DNA of 64,000 bases, from assembly GCF_021043365.1 (NCBI RefSeq), contig NZ_JAJNDU010000004.1:1-64000 (forward strand), in the 5' to 3' direction. The position numbers were made by a program, and so were the translations under genes. This document shows positions 47,334 through 54,979 of the stretch, piece by piece. Source of the DNA: Sphingomonas sp. IC-11 (GTDB taxonomy: Bacteria > Pseudomonadota > Alphaproteobacteria > Sphingomonadales > Sphingomonadaceae). Numbering within the stretch: position 1 is the stretch's first letter; each line of letters opens with the position of its first letter. A model generated the notes under the pieces. The model was not told the DNA's origin. It was given only the letters and a program-made list of their open reading frames with translations, and made no database searches.

Positions 47334-47584
47334 GCCGCTAACCTCCCCTGCCCTGCCCGTTGACCCCGTAGCTGCTGGGTGATGATGCGGGCGCCACTAA
47401 TCATTTCGACGATCCAGTTGCCCTGCTGCAACCAAGTGAGCGCCGCATAACAATCTGCCAGAAGCACGAGTTGTTCGTCACCGCGCCGGCCGGCGAGATC
47501 CTGCGCACGAGCGGTCGCGCGCGCCAAATCAGCTGCAATCTCGCTTGCTGGCGCGCCGAAATGCCCGCCGGTCGCTTCATCCAT
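47330..47584 (-). CDS. 84-residue protein at head of integrase operon
   Basis: This small Ala-rich soluble protein begins MDEATGGHFGAPASEIAADL and ends in RGQRAGQGRLAA. Its stop overlaps the next start as ATGA, which supports its reality. No ribosome binding site precedes the ATG at 47584, and an overlapping frame with a better start (47646) reads into it, so the true start is unsure. No function can be assigned. Confidence 0.5.
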   Translation of the reverse strand: MDEATGGHFGAPASEIAADLARATARAQDLAGRRGDEQLVLLADCYAALTWLQQGNWIVEMISGARIITQQLRGQRAGQGRLAA

Positions 47585-47728
47585 CGCGGGCGCGGGGGTT
47601 GCTCGACATCAAAAGCACGGGCGTTCGTTCTCCTGCCTTCAGTCATCGGCTCTTCAACGAGCGTCACCGCTTAAGGAATGTTCCGCCTCTGTTCTACCCT
47701 AAAGGTTTCTGAGACACGTCCGCCGGAG

Positions 47729-47860
47729 CGACATGGGGATGCCCATGTCGGCCGAGCGGGGGTGCCGTGCGTCAACACGGCAACCGACGGACCGAGGATC
47801 CGTCACGCGCGGCTGGCCAGCCGCAACGCCCCGCACCTGTGCACCAGGCGGGGCTCCTTT
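47729..47860. ncRNA. Array of five consecutive hairpins
   Basis: The gap 47585-47979 between the integrase operon and the cargo operon holds no gene but five perfect inverted repeats in a row: 47729-47737/47742-47750 (9 bp), 47763-47769/47776-47782 (7 bp), 47786-47791/47799-47804 (6 bp), the 16-bp palindrome 47809-47824, and 47828-47834/47848-47854 (7 bp), then TCCTTT. The last resembles a plus-strand terminator. This may be a structured RNA, a DNA element such as an accessory attachment or transfer site, or a transcription insulator. Confidence 0.5.
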
Positions 47861-47979
47861 GTGAGCAAACATCGATTGAGTCGAATTCAAGCTACGCGCG
47901 GCCGGTAAGCCCGGTCGCACCTCTGAGGCAGGAACATGCCTCCTGACGACGCAGAGCCGACGGCACGAAGGAGGCTGGA

Positions 47980-48303
47980 TTGAAGGGAGGTATGTCGCTA
48001 CGTCTCAACCGCGTTCCTGCAGCAGCCCTACCGGCCAGATTGAGAGCTATGCGCCCTGAGCATTTCATGATCATCCTTGTCGGGATCTATGTGCCCCTCG
48101 TCGCAGTGCTGCTTCCGGCGTTCGTAGACGAAGATCAGTTGACGTGGTGGCGAGGAGTCCTTGAGCGGCAAGGTATTCGATATCGGCCCCGGGGCGCCGA
48201 CCCTTGCGAAGACGTCGTTGACGGAGGCAGCGATTGGAAAGGCTTCGCCGTGAAGGGCGCCTTAGCTTTGCTGGCTTTGGCGGCATTCGGATACCTCTCG
48301 TGA
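47980..48303 (+). CDS. Small two-span membrane protein
   Basis: This 107-residue protein starts at TTG 47980 with a perfect AGGAGG 5 nt upstream. Two hydrophobic spans are visible, near residues 29-48 (FMIILVGIYVPLVAVLLPAF) and 89-106 (FAVKGALALLALAAFGYL), with a polar loop between. It is the first gene of the cargo operon and overlaps the next as GTGA. No family is recognised. Confidence 0.6.
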   Translation: MKGGMSLRLNRVPAAALPARLRAMRPEHFMIILVGIYVPLVAVLLPAFVDEDQLTWWRGVLERQGIRYRPRGADPCEDVVDGGSDWKGFAVKGALALLALAAFGYLS

Positions 48304-48602
48304 CCGAGGTGAAATGTTTGAAAAAACCGTTGGCACGGAAGATAGCTTGGATGGCTTTTAGCCTGACTTGGTCAGCGAGTGCATCAGCTCAGCTGCGAGA
48401 GACGGAAGACACCAGGAGATCAACCGCCGCCCTGTTGCAGAGATGCGAGGTCCCTGGTGGCTGGGTTAAAGTCCTGCTTCACCGGGACGGGGCGCTACGG
48501 ACCGAGCGGTCGCCGTCGCTTACGCCAGCGCAAAACGCCTGCATTGACATGGCACTCGGGGTCTCCGCGGGCGCGGCCAACGAGCGGGTCAAGGTAAACT
48601 AG
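48300..48602 (+). CDS. Small secreted protein with two cysteines
   Basis: This 100-residue protein starts at GTG 48300, overlapping the previous stop as GTGA. A signal peptide ends in SASASAQ near residue 32. The mature part has the cysteines in LLQRCEVPGG and QNACIDMALG, which could form a disulfide. It sits directly upstream of the polymerase-like gene. No family is recognised. Confidence 0.6.
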   Translation: MTEVKCLKKPLARKIAWMAFSLTWSASASAQLRETEDTRRSTAALLQRCEVPGGWVKVLLHRDGALRTERSPSLTPAQNACIDMALGVSAGAANERVKVN

Positions 48603-48617
48603 AAGGCTTGATTTGAG

Positions 48618-49742
48618 ATGGTTTTCGCAGCCTTCTTGGTTTCTGTTTTCACCAGTCTGAAGGCACGAAACGCACTTTGGACTTATTTGATGCTCCTGGC
48701 TTCCTTCACAGCCATGTTTTGCGTCATGAATGTTGCCAAAGTGGTTGAAGGCGACTGGCTTTGGTACACTGAACACTACGCTCTATTTAGAGACATGGCG
48801 CTCTACGACTACCTGAATTCTCGCATCGAAAACATCACGATCAAGCCAAACGAACCCGTCTATTACGCGATCGCCAATGCGACTTTTCACCTATCGTCCG
48901 GTAGCATACCCGCCCTCGCAAGCGTAGTTACTATCACAGACTACGGCGCTATTGGCGCAGCCATTTGGCTTATCGGACGATCTACGTTTGCTTCCAGCAA
49001 GCAGCCGGTAAACCCTCACATTCTGATCGCGTGTTGCCTTATCGCTGTGACGTTCACATTGGTTACGCAACTGGTCCGGCAGGAAATGGCAGCTTGTTTC
49101 AGCCTCCTCGGCTTTGCCTTCATGCTGCGCCGGCGCTACCTGATTGGTGGGCTGGTCGCGATCATTGCAGTGGCGACGCATCAGTCCGCTATTTTGGGTG
49201 TTTTCATCCTGTACGCACCAGTTTTGGCGCTTCACCAACGCAGGTCGACGGCGTTCGCGCGAATACCCTTAGCACTTGCGTTCGGATTGGTCGCGCTCGG
49301 GCTCGGCTACGTTGTGTCAAGAAGTTCAATCGCTGACCTTGGTAGCAAAGATGACGGCGCGGTTTCGACAGCACTGATTTTGTTCGACGTCGCGCTTGGT
49401 CTCGCGCTCGGAGCAGCCACCATCCTAACGCGTGATCGATCAGGTCTCGGCAAGTACGTGCTCTTGTCCTTTGCTCTATTCTATCTGGCATTCTTGCCGA
49501 TGATGACCGTGCCCCTCGCAGCTCTTAGACTCTATTTCTACATGGACTTGCTACGTGGGCTGGCAGTCCTGCTTCTGTTTTCCTCCTTGGTTCCAGCTAG
49601 AACACCAAATATCATTCGAGTGCTGATCGGCTCAGCCGTTTCGGTTGGAGCGGTCGCCTACCTTCACTTGCGGGTCGAACGATCGCCATTCACTTTCCGG
49701 GCGCCTGTCACCTCCTATATTTTCTATCCTGCCGAGCTGTGA
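48618..49742 (+). CDS. EpsG/Wzy-like polysaccharide polymerase
   Basis: This 374-residue integral membrane protein has about ten hydrophobic spans. The motif GDWLWYTEHYALFRDM after the first two spans, followed by NEPVYYAIANATF, and the LVRQEMAACFSLLGFAFMLRRRY region match the EpsG family of repeat-unit polymerases. It would join repeat units of an exopolysaccharide or O-antigen at the periplasmic face. The gene ends in TGA overlapping the next GTG. No other transferase genes are in the island, so its substrate would have to come from the host. Confidence 0.7.
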   Translation: MVFAAFLVSVFTSLKARNALWTYLMLLASFTAMFCVMNVAKVVEGDWLWYTEHYALFRDMALYDYLNSRIENITIKPNEPVYYAIANATFHLSSGSIPALASVVTITDYGAIGAAIWLIGRSTFASSKQPVNPHILIACCLIAVTFTLVTQLVRQEMAACFSLLGFAFMLRRRYLIGGLVAIIAVATHQSAILGVFILYAPVLALHQRRSTAFARIPLALAFGLVALGLGYVVSRSSIADLGSKDDGAVSTALILFDVALGLALGAATILTRDRSGLGKYVLLSFALFYLAFLPMMTVPLAALRLYFYMDLLRGLAVLLLFSSLVPARTPNIIRVLIGSAVSVGAVAYLHLRVERSPFTFRAPVTSYIFYPAEL

Positions 49743-51013
49743 CCGTTAGCCGCCGGTCATTTCTTGGCGGCGCCGCCTCGTGGGGCGCTGCTCCATCTTT
49801 GGCATCCACCCTGCCGACGAGCCCAGGAGCCCGCGGCAGCGGAGACGTTACTCCAGAACAGTTTGGTGCCGTGGGGGACGGCAAGAGCGACGATACTCAA
49901 GCTTGGCAGCAAGCCGCCAGCACAGGCATGACCATCCGCGTCCGTCCCGGCGCCACATATTTGCTATCGAAGAGCGTGGCTTGGCCCCCGAACGCGGCGT
50001 TAGTGATCAGAGGCGGGGCGGTCCGAGGTAACGGCAGAACTATCGTTCGAGCAGCGCCGGGCTTTCGCGGCTTCTTGCTTCGTCCGAGTGGTTCATATGA
50101 TATCCGAGGCATGTGCCTGGAAGGTAATGGTCGGGCTGGATGTTACCTGATAGGCTCCGATCAAGAGGGGTCCGCTGGCTTTGCCGTACTGGATTCTGTT
50201 GATCTCAGGTCAGCCGACATACTGGTCTACTTCGAGGCGCCCTGGGAACACCCGCTGCTACTGTCATACGACAAGGTGTACGGGCAACACTTCCGAACGG
50301 CGGGAATAGTGCTCGGCGGGATCGCCGGCGCGGCTCGCAGCGGCGAGAGTGCGTGGAACTTCGGGACGACGGTCATGACGAATGCTCGCCGTTCCGGAGA
50401 CCCGCCTCGGAACGGCCATGTAGTCAACCGCACCAGTCCCACTTTCGACCTGATCTCTTGGAGAGATCTGGAAAAGCCTCTTTTTGGTTGGCTCGTGATG
50501 CGCTCCAAAGACGGTAAAAGCGGCTGGCACGTGCCTCCGAACTGGCGCGCCTCGATACACACCGGTACCGATTTTAAGGCCGATAAGGGCATCGGAGAGG
50601 TCTGGCAATACTGCGTCGTGCGGCAGACCGTTGGGATCAGTTTGCGCCGCGCCAAGGCAGTTGCCGCCGCGGTGCTACAGGCTGAGTACTGCGGCATTGG
50701 AATTCGCCTCGAAGGCGTAATCGGGTTCAGCTTTCAGGCAATCTATTATGAAAACCGTGATCGTTGGCCGGAGCCTCTGCCTGCGTACGCGGCGATGTTG
50801 GCCACGCGCAGCTTTGGTGAGATTGGAACCGGGTGGATCGAAAAAGCGAGCTATGGCCTCGTCGTGGAGGGTCGCAGCGGCGTAGAGGTAGGAACTCTTC
50901 TCGGGAACGACCTGACGAATGGTCTTTCTTCGGCAAATCTTGCAGGCACGCTTACGATCAGGCGAGCCATTCGGGGCACGTCGCCGCGGAAGCAAAACAA
51001 CGAGCGTAGTTAA
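49739..51013 (+). CDS. Tat-exported beta-helix protein (pectate-lyase fold)
   Basis: This 424-residue protein has a Tat signal (SRRSFLGGAAS, residues 4-14) and then FGAVGDGKSDDTQAWQQA, the standard start of the Pectate_lyase_3 right-handed beta-helix family. The rest is beta-rich with repeated Gly turns. Such proteins bind or cleave polysaccharides, including phage tail depolymerases and epimerases. The GTG start overlaps the polymerase stop as GTGA. Export by Tat implies folding before transport. Catalytic residues cannot be assigned. Confidence 0.75.
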   Translation: MTVSRRSFLGGAASWGAAPSLASTLPTSPGARGSGDVTPEQFGAVGDGKSDDTQAWQQAASTGMTIRVRPGATYLLSKSVAWPPNAALVIRGGAVRGNGRTIVRAAPGFRGFLLRPSGSYDIRGMCLEGNGRAGCYLIGSDQEGSAGFAVLDSVDLRSADILVYFEAPWEHPLLLSYDKVYGQHFRTAGIVLGGIAGAARSGESAWNFGTTVMTNARRSGDPPRNGHVVNRTSPTFDLISWRDLEKPLFGWLVMRSKDGKSGWHVPPNWRASIHTGTDFKADKGIGEVWQYCVVRQTVGISLRRAKAVAAAVLQAEYCGIGIRLEGVIGFSFQAIYYENRDRWPEPLPAYAAMLATRSFGEIGTGWIEKASYGLVVEGRSGVEVGTLLGNDLTNGLSSANLAGTLTIRRAIRGTSPRKQNNERS

Positions 51014-51067
51014 GCCGAAACCACGATGTTGGCGCCGGTAAGATGGGCAAGCCAGCGCGCTGAATGA

Positions 51068-51319
51068 AATAAGGGTAACCGATCAGGAACGCCGCTGACG
51101 ATCGGGTTAGGGCGCGCGTACAACCTCGTGGCAGGTTTTCCGCAGCACAGTGTCGACCAGAGCCGCATAGCGATTATCGAGGCCCTCGTGGGCATCCGTG
51201 ACAATGCCACTCACTTCGTCGTCGAGGACGTTGCTTTGAGGAAGGCGCTAACGGAAGTCGCCCTCGCTTCTGTCCGCAACTACGTGATGGCGGCGCAGCA
51301 ATGGCGGGAGGGATCTTAG
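51068..51319 (+). pseudogene. Remnant of a DUF3644 protein
   Basis: The frame is open from 51068 to TAG at 51319. The translation contains IGLGRAYNLVAGFP, then IIEALVGIRDNATHF and LASVRNYVMAAQQW, which matches the middle and end of DUF3644 proteins as I recall them. A full gene would be several times longer, and an in-frame stop (51065-51067) cuts off everything upstream. It is therefore a truncated remnant. DUF3644 proteins often occur in defence or mobile regions. Confidence 0.6.
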
Positions 51320-51550
51320 CGGACATACTGCAAACGTGTCCGACCTGTTTTCGCTGATCAATGCCAGATCGCGGGCCCTGATGAACTGGTATCGCGCTGG
51401 TATCGCAATTAGCTAATTACCTGCGCGATATTCAGCGTTTCAAACCCGCGTTCCCTCGGGAAAACTCGGCAAAGTGCAGGAGTGGGAGCAATCGCACTGC
51501 AGAGGCAGGGGGTGAACATATTCCCCGCTAAATCAGCCACCCCTCCCTAC
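51320..51550. other. Non-coding gap
   Basis: No gene is seen. The gap contains a direct repeat CTGGTATCGC at 51386-51395 and 51397-51406, directly followed by the palindrome AATTAGCTAATT at 51407-51418, which could be a protein-binding site or a decayed att-like element. Confidence 0.5.
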
Positions 51551-52642
51551 TTACCCGAGGGTCGGCGGACCAAAACTCGACCTGACACTGAAAGGGCTAG
51601 TAACAACCACCGGTTCAGGCAAAATCTGATAGTATCCTGCTTGAAGCCCCCCAGGCCCCGACAAGCCCATCAGGACCTTATTGTAGGACGAGGGCGCGAC
51701 ACGAGCAGCGATACGCCTTAGAACCTCCTGTTCGTTGTTCGGCCCAAGAAGTTGGGCCACAGCGACCCCCGTTCGCGTTAGAGTTGTCACCGGTAAGCTG
51801 AGGACCTGGCCTTCCTTCATGTCGAAAATTATGCCCCACTTCTCGCCCGACAGAAGGCACATGCTTCCACCCGAACCAGCATTTTGCCAAGTTCGCGATG
51901 TTGTCATCGTTGGGTCTACAATGAGACCTGCATCGGCTAACGCGGCCAGCTCGCTATAGTCCGGCTCCCTCTCCCCATCTCTGAAAATCGTATTTCCTAG
52001 GATAAGAGGCATCACGCGTTGTAGCCGCTCAAGATCTTCCTTCTCGAGTTCTACTATCTGGCGCACCGTCGATCGGGCGTAAGTGCCTGGAGACGCAAGC
52101 TCGCCCGCTAAGATCCGCCCCAGCCTGTCACGCAGATCTTCCGAAGTTGCGCTCTCAGCCAAGGGAGTGAAAGAAGCCACCCAATCTGGATCGAGCGGCT
52201 CAACTGGCCGTTCGTCCGCAGTGTTCGCCTGCTCCGAGGGCTCATCCGAAACCCCGGCCGAATCCGCGATCCCCCCTGGTGCGGGCAAAGCGGGTGCGTG
52301 GGTAGCTGCGCTCGTGATCACCGCTTCGAGGTTCTCCTGCTTCTGGAGCAACCAGGTAAGGAACCGCCCCTTGGATCGCTCCGCGAGATCGGGATCCACC
52401 ATCGCTTGCTTGGAAGCAGCCGCGGCGAGCGCACCAGATACCACTGCACGCCTTTGTGCGTCGTCAGCTTTTAGCTCATCATAAAAGGCGGTTGTCTCCG
52501 TCCCGGCGATAAGCTGCAGAGCCGCCTTGGTCAGGGTGCGGCGCCAATTCGGAGAAGGAAGCTCATCAATTACCCTGAAGGGGTTAGTAGGATCACCAGT
52601 ATCAGCCGGTACAGGTAGAGGAGCGCCTTCTTGAACAGTCAT
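51551..52642 (-). CDS. DUF2806-like protein
   Basis: This 363-residue cytoplasmic protein has a middle region resembling DUF2806: PDWVASFTPLAESATSEDLRD, then RLGRILAGELASPGTYARST, then VELEKEDLERLQRVMP. An Ala/Pro-rich, low-complexity segment precedes it. The C-terminal part is alpha/beta. DUF2806 proteins are scattered in mobile and defence regions, but the activity is not known. The ATG at 52642 was chosen because the family-like sequence begins soon after. It is divergent from a membrane protein gene. Confidence 0.65.
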   Translation of the reverse strand: MTVQEGAPLPVPADTGDPTNPFRVIDELPSPNWRRTLTKAALQLIAGTETTAFYDELKADDAQRRAVVSGALAAAASKQAMVDPDLAERSKGRFLTWLLQKQENLEAVITSAATHAPALPAPGGIADSAGVSDEPSEQANTADERPVEPLDPDWVASFTPLAESATSEDLRDRLGRILAGELASPGTYARSTVRQIVELEKEDLERLQRVMPLILGNTIFRDGEREPDYSELAALADAGLIVDPTMTTSRTWQNAGSGGSMCLLSGEKWGIIFDMKEGQVLSLPVTTLTRTGVAVAQLLGPNNEQEVLRRIAARVAPSSYNKVLMGLSGPGGLQAGYYQILPEPVVVTSPFSVRSSFGPPTLG

Positions 52643-52764
52643 TTTGCTATGAAGGCACGGCGATGTTGGCTGGTCAAGATAACATGGTTCAATCAGGCCG
52701 CTGGCAACCTCCAGAAAGCTAATGTACGCGGCAAAGAACGGGCAGAGGCCGACTGGATCAAAGC

Positions 52765-53253
52765 GTGGATCAAATGGGGAAGAACAGGACAATTGCTTTA
52801 GGCGCGTGGACAATGGACCAGCCCGATACGGTGGCAGCCAAGCTACGCACTCTCGGAGTGCCATGTCTCCTGGCAACCGCAACTATCGTTTGGGCAAGTA
52901 CGCCGCTCCAGAGATTTGCAACTCCTTGGGCACTTTTCGCCTCCGGGACGGTGCTCTCCGTTACAATGTTCTGGGGCGTATTAGCGTTTATGTTTGGCGA
53001 CCTTCGGGAAAGGTGGACAAGGTTATCTTTGATCTTATCTGCCTTTCTTATTGCAACCGCTCTTTTGTCGATAGTACCATTGAGCATTTCAGCAGTGGGC
53101 GCCAGCATTCGATGGGATAACCAGTGCCAGCTTTTGGAACGCGATATGATGCGCCTTCGTCCTTTGCGGAAAGACAGTGCTGAGTTATTCGACAAAATGG
53201 GTTGCCGTCCGCAGGGAACTGGAACTCTCGAGTTTCCGCGCCGATTGCCGTGA
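52765..53253 (+). CDS. Small membrane protein
   Basis: This 162-residue protein has three hydrophobic spans (near residues 31-46, 55-77 and 85-111) and a charged C-terminus with two cysteines. The GTG at 52765 and ATG at 52774 or 52813 are all possible starts, and none has a strong ribosome binding site. It is divergent from the DUF2806-like gene across 122 bp. No family is recognised. Confidence 0.5.
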   Translation: MDQMGKNRTIALGAWTMDQPDTVAAKLRTLGVPCLLATATIVWASTPLQRFATPWALFASGTVLSVTMFWGVLAFMFGDLRERWTRLSLILSAFLIATALLSIVPLSISAVGASIRWDNQCQLLERDMMRLRPLRKDSAELFDKMGCRPQGTGTLEFPRRLP

Positions 53254-53348
53254 GACTTGATGCCAGTTCTAAGAAGGCGCGGTGGAGGGGAGAAGAGTGC
53301 GTCGTGGTTCCGACTGTTGCTCATCAGGGCAGCCTACACGATCCGCCG

Positions 53349-53435
53349 ATGTCCGCTATTTGGCATGAGCAGAATGGCGGCTTTCGGGATCGGAAGCGGC
53401 GTTCATGAGCGGCGGGAACTGGAGGTAAGCGGACG
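53349..53435. repeat. GTCCGC-type extragenic repeat unit
   Basis: The unit begins near ATGTCCGCTATTTGG (53349-53363) and ends with TAAGCGGACG near 53425-53434, the inverted form of the GTCCGC core. Similar units occur at 53824-53909 and 54386-54420. This gap (53254-53474) holds no gene. Confidence 0.5.
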
Positions 53436-53474
53436 TTGCAGGATTATGCCAACGACTGATTGTTGGGTGCGTGG

Positions 53475-53825
53475 TCAGCTAGAAATAATTTCCAGTTGTA
53501 ATGCCGGATGGCTGTTTATCCATTCCAACGCGCAGCTACGTGCCCCCGGTTTCGCCCGATTTTCCGATAGCATCACCACGCGCCGCCCGTTGAACAGCCC
53601 TGCCGTAAGGCCTGCTTCATTATAACCACAAGCGCGTGAAGCCGAAGAAAGTCGCTTCAACGACACTTCTGGCCCCGCGACCATTACTGGCAGCGCAAAC
53701 AGGATTGTCGTTAAAACTCCAAAGACCACCTGACTTCCTCGAATTTGCGACCTTACAGGTTTTGTTTTCGGTCCCTCCGATAGGTTGAAGGACTTATCAC
53801 CGTCATCGTGCCAGTGTAGTCGCAT
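53475..53825 (-). CDS. Small membrane-anchored protein
   Basis: This 116-residue protein has one span near residues 33-51 and a C-terminal segment (GLFNGRRVVMLSENRA, then CALEWINSHPALQLEI) that reads like a folded domain. It starts at ATG 53825 without a clear ribosome binding site. The start lies inside a repeat unit. No family is recognised. Confidence 0.45.
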   Translation of the reverse strand: MRLHWHDDGDKSFNLSEGPKTKPVRSQIRGSQVVFGVLTTILFALPVMVAGPEVSLKRLSSASRACGYNEAGLTAGLFNGRRVVMLSENRAKPGARSCALEWINSHPALQLEIISS

Positions 53826-53909
53826 GTCCGCTAGTGGGCGATTGCTGCCAGTCCGCTTTTGGGTGCCACCAACGCGAGCGCAGATGACAAAGATGGGAGG
53901 AAAGCGGAC
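53824..53909. repeat. GTCCGC-type extragenic repeat units
   Basis: Two core copies (ATGTCCGCTAGTGGGCG at 53824-53840 and GTCCGCTTTTGGG at 53851-53863) and the inverted core AAAGCGGAC (53901-53909) fill the gap between two convergent-side genes. This resembles a palindromic extragenic element I associate with sphingomonads. Confidence 0.5.
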
Positions 53910-54359
53910 CTAGCCGTCGCCAATCAGTGGCATCGCTCCGGCGAATGACAAGCCGCATCGTTGCTCAACAGATTGATTAGCCCGCATGAGCAATGGGAGT
54001 ATTCGGCGCTGCTCCTCCGCAGATACTTCCGTTCCGATCTTACCCCATTCATGCCAGTAATGATTTACACCGTCCTGCTGCGCAGCAACATCAAGCGAGT
54101 AATACCCGCGCCCTGACGGGTCGGCGTATCCGAACTGTGTAACCACGCTTCCGCTTGAAAAGCCTCTCGGGCCATTCCCATCAGCTTCGTAAGTTCTCCG
54201 TTGCACTTCCGGCGCAACAGCCCGCAGCGCCGCTTCTATGCAGTTGTAATCGATGCTCCCGCGAAAGTCCTTTTGATAGGCAACATGCACCGCCGGATCG
54301 CCCATGTAACAACCCGCAAGAAGGAGGACGGTCGCCAACGCAGCTTGGAGACGAAGCAT
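53910..54359 (-). CDS. Lipoprotein of unknown function
   Basis: This 149-residue lipoprotein has a lipobox LLAGC (lipid Cys near residue 17). The mature part has GSIDYNCIEAALRAVAPEV and later FGYADPSGRGYYSLDV, with a second cysteine near the end (EQRCGLSF). It is the last gene before attR. The DYNCI segment also appears in the decayed region at 28437-28813. Function is unknown. Confidence 0.6.
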   Translation of the reverse strand: MLRLQAALATVLLLAGCYMGDPAVHVAYQKDFRGSIDYNCIEAALRAVAPEVQRRTYEADGNGPRGFSSGSVVTQFGYADPSGRGYYSLDVAAQQDGVNHYWHEWGKIGTEVSAEEQRRILPLLMRANQSVEQRCGLSFAGAMPLIGDG

Positions 54360-54602
54360 CGGCGACTTGGATCAGGAATGGCGTATGTCCGCAAGTGGGC
54401 GTAAGCGGAATGTCCGCTTGGGAGCAAGGAAACCGTCCTGGCGTAGCTCTGACATACGCAACGATTGAGTTCGCAGCTTGCCCGAAGCCAGATCGGGAGC
54501 GGCTGGTTTTTACCCCCGCGGCTGTAACCCATTGATCTGTAACGGACACGAACCATCTGCCAAGGCGGCAAATACCGTTGAGATCACAACATTTTTCTGG
54601 TC
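54360..54602. repeat. Right-end gap with GTCCGC-type repeats
   Basis: No gene is seen. GTCCGC core copies lie at 54386-54400 (TGTCCGCAAGTGGGC) and 54410-54422, with an inverted AAGCGGA between them. The remainder up to attR has no recognisable content. Confidence 0.5.
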
Positions 54603-54644
54603 CACGGCGAAAACACGGGTTCGAGTCCCGTAGGGGTCACCAGC
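54603..54644 (+). repeat. attR: right 42-bp direct repeat of the island
   Basis: This copy is identical to 44571-44612. It carries only the 3' half of tRNA-Glu and lacks the acceptor 5' strand and D-arm, so it is not a functional tRNA gene. Confidence 0.93.
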
Positions 54645-54979
54645 GCCGCCACTGCTGCAGGGTTGCAGCCGGGGCAGTTAGTTGCCTGAATGGCTGCGAC
54701 TTCGAGCGATCAACGATCATCAAGTCGAAGTCGGACGGCGGTATGTCGGTAGCCGTTGCCCGCGCTGAGGCGCAGGGGAAAAGCTTGCTCGACTTCGAGG
54801 CGAGTGAACGAGCCGACGAGGTCAAGAACGCCGCCCGTACCCCTCAGATGTTAGCTACGCCACCGTGGCGAGCCAGGCATCGCCTTCGCTGATCGCGCTC
54901 TGGGCAAACAAGGTGCACTTATACCCGCGTCGGCGACGCCTCTCTCGCGGCGCATGACGTCTCAAGAGCACCCGCGAAC
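54645..54979. other. Gap after the island
   Basis: No convincing gene is present. A plus-strand frame from 54742 (MSVAVARAEAQGKSLLDFEA, 50 codons) has weak support and no ribosome binding site. This sequence should be what followed tRNA-Glu before the island entered. Confidence 0.4.

Larger units (their letters stand above)
44571..54644. mobile_element. Genomic island of about 10 kb in tRNA-Glu
   Basis: The island is bounded by perfect 42-bp repeats derived from the tRNA 3' half and carries its own tyrosine integrase and HTH gene. Cargo: a HigBA-like module with a third gene, a hairpin array, a polysaccharide-type operon (47980-51013), a DUF3644 remnant, a DUF2806-like gene and several small membrane or lipoproteins. 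Base composition is visibly less GC-rich and codon choice looser than in the flanks. I see no capsid, tail, replication or conjugation genes, so it is an integrative element or a reduced satellite rather than a full prophage. Confidence 0.9.

Noticed and set aside
47401-47667. 88-codon frame overlapping the 84-residue island gene
   Set aside because: The overlapping frame 47330-47584 ends with an ATGA overlap to the next gene, which favours it; the other frame has a better start but an unlikely composition. The choice remains unsure.
54603-54644. A second tRNA-Glu gene
   Set aside because: Only the 3' half of the tRNA is present, without acceptor 5' strand or D-arm; it is the attR repeat.
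44571-54644. A complete prophage
   Set aside because: No capsid, tail, lysis or replication genes are recognisable; only integration genes and cargo.
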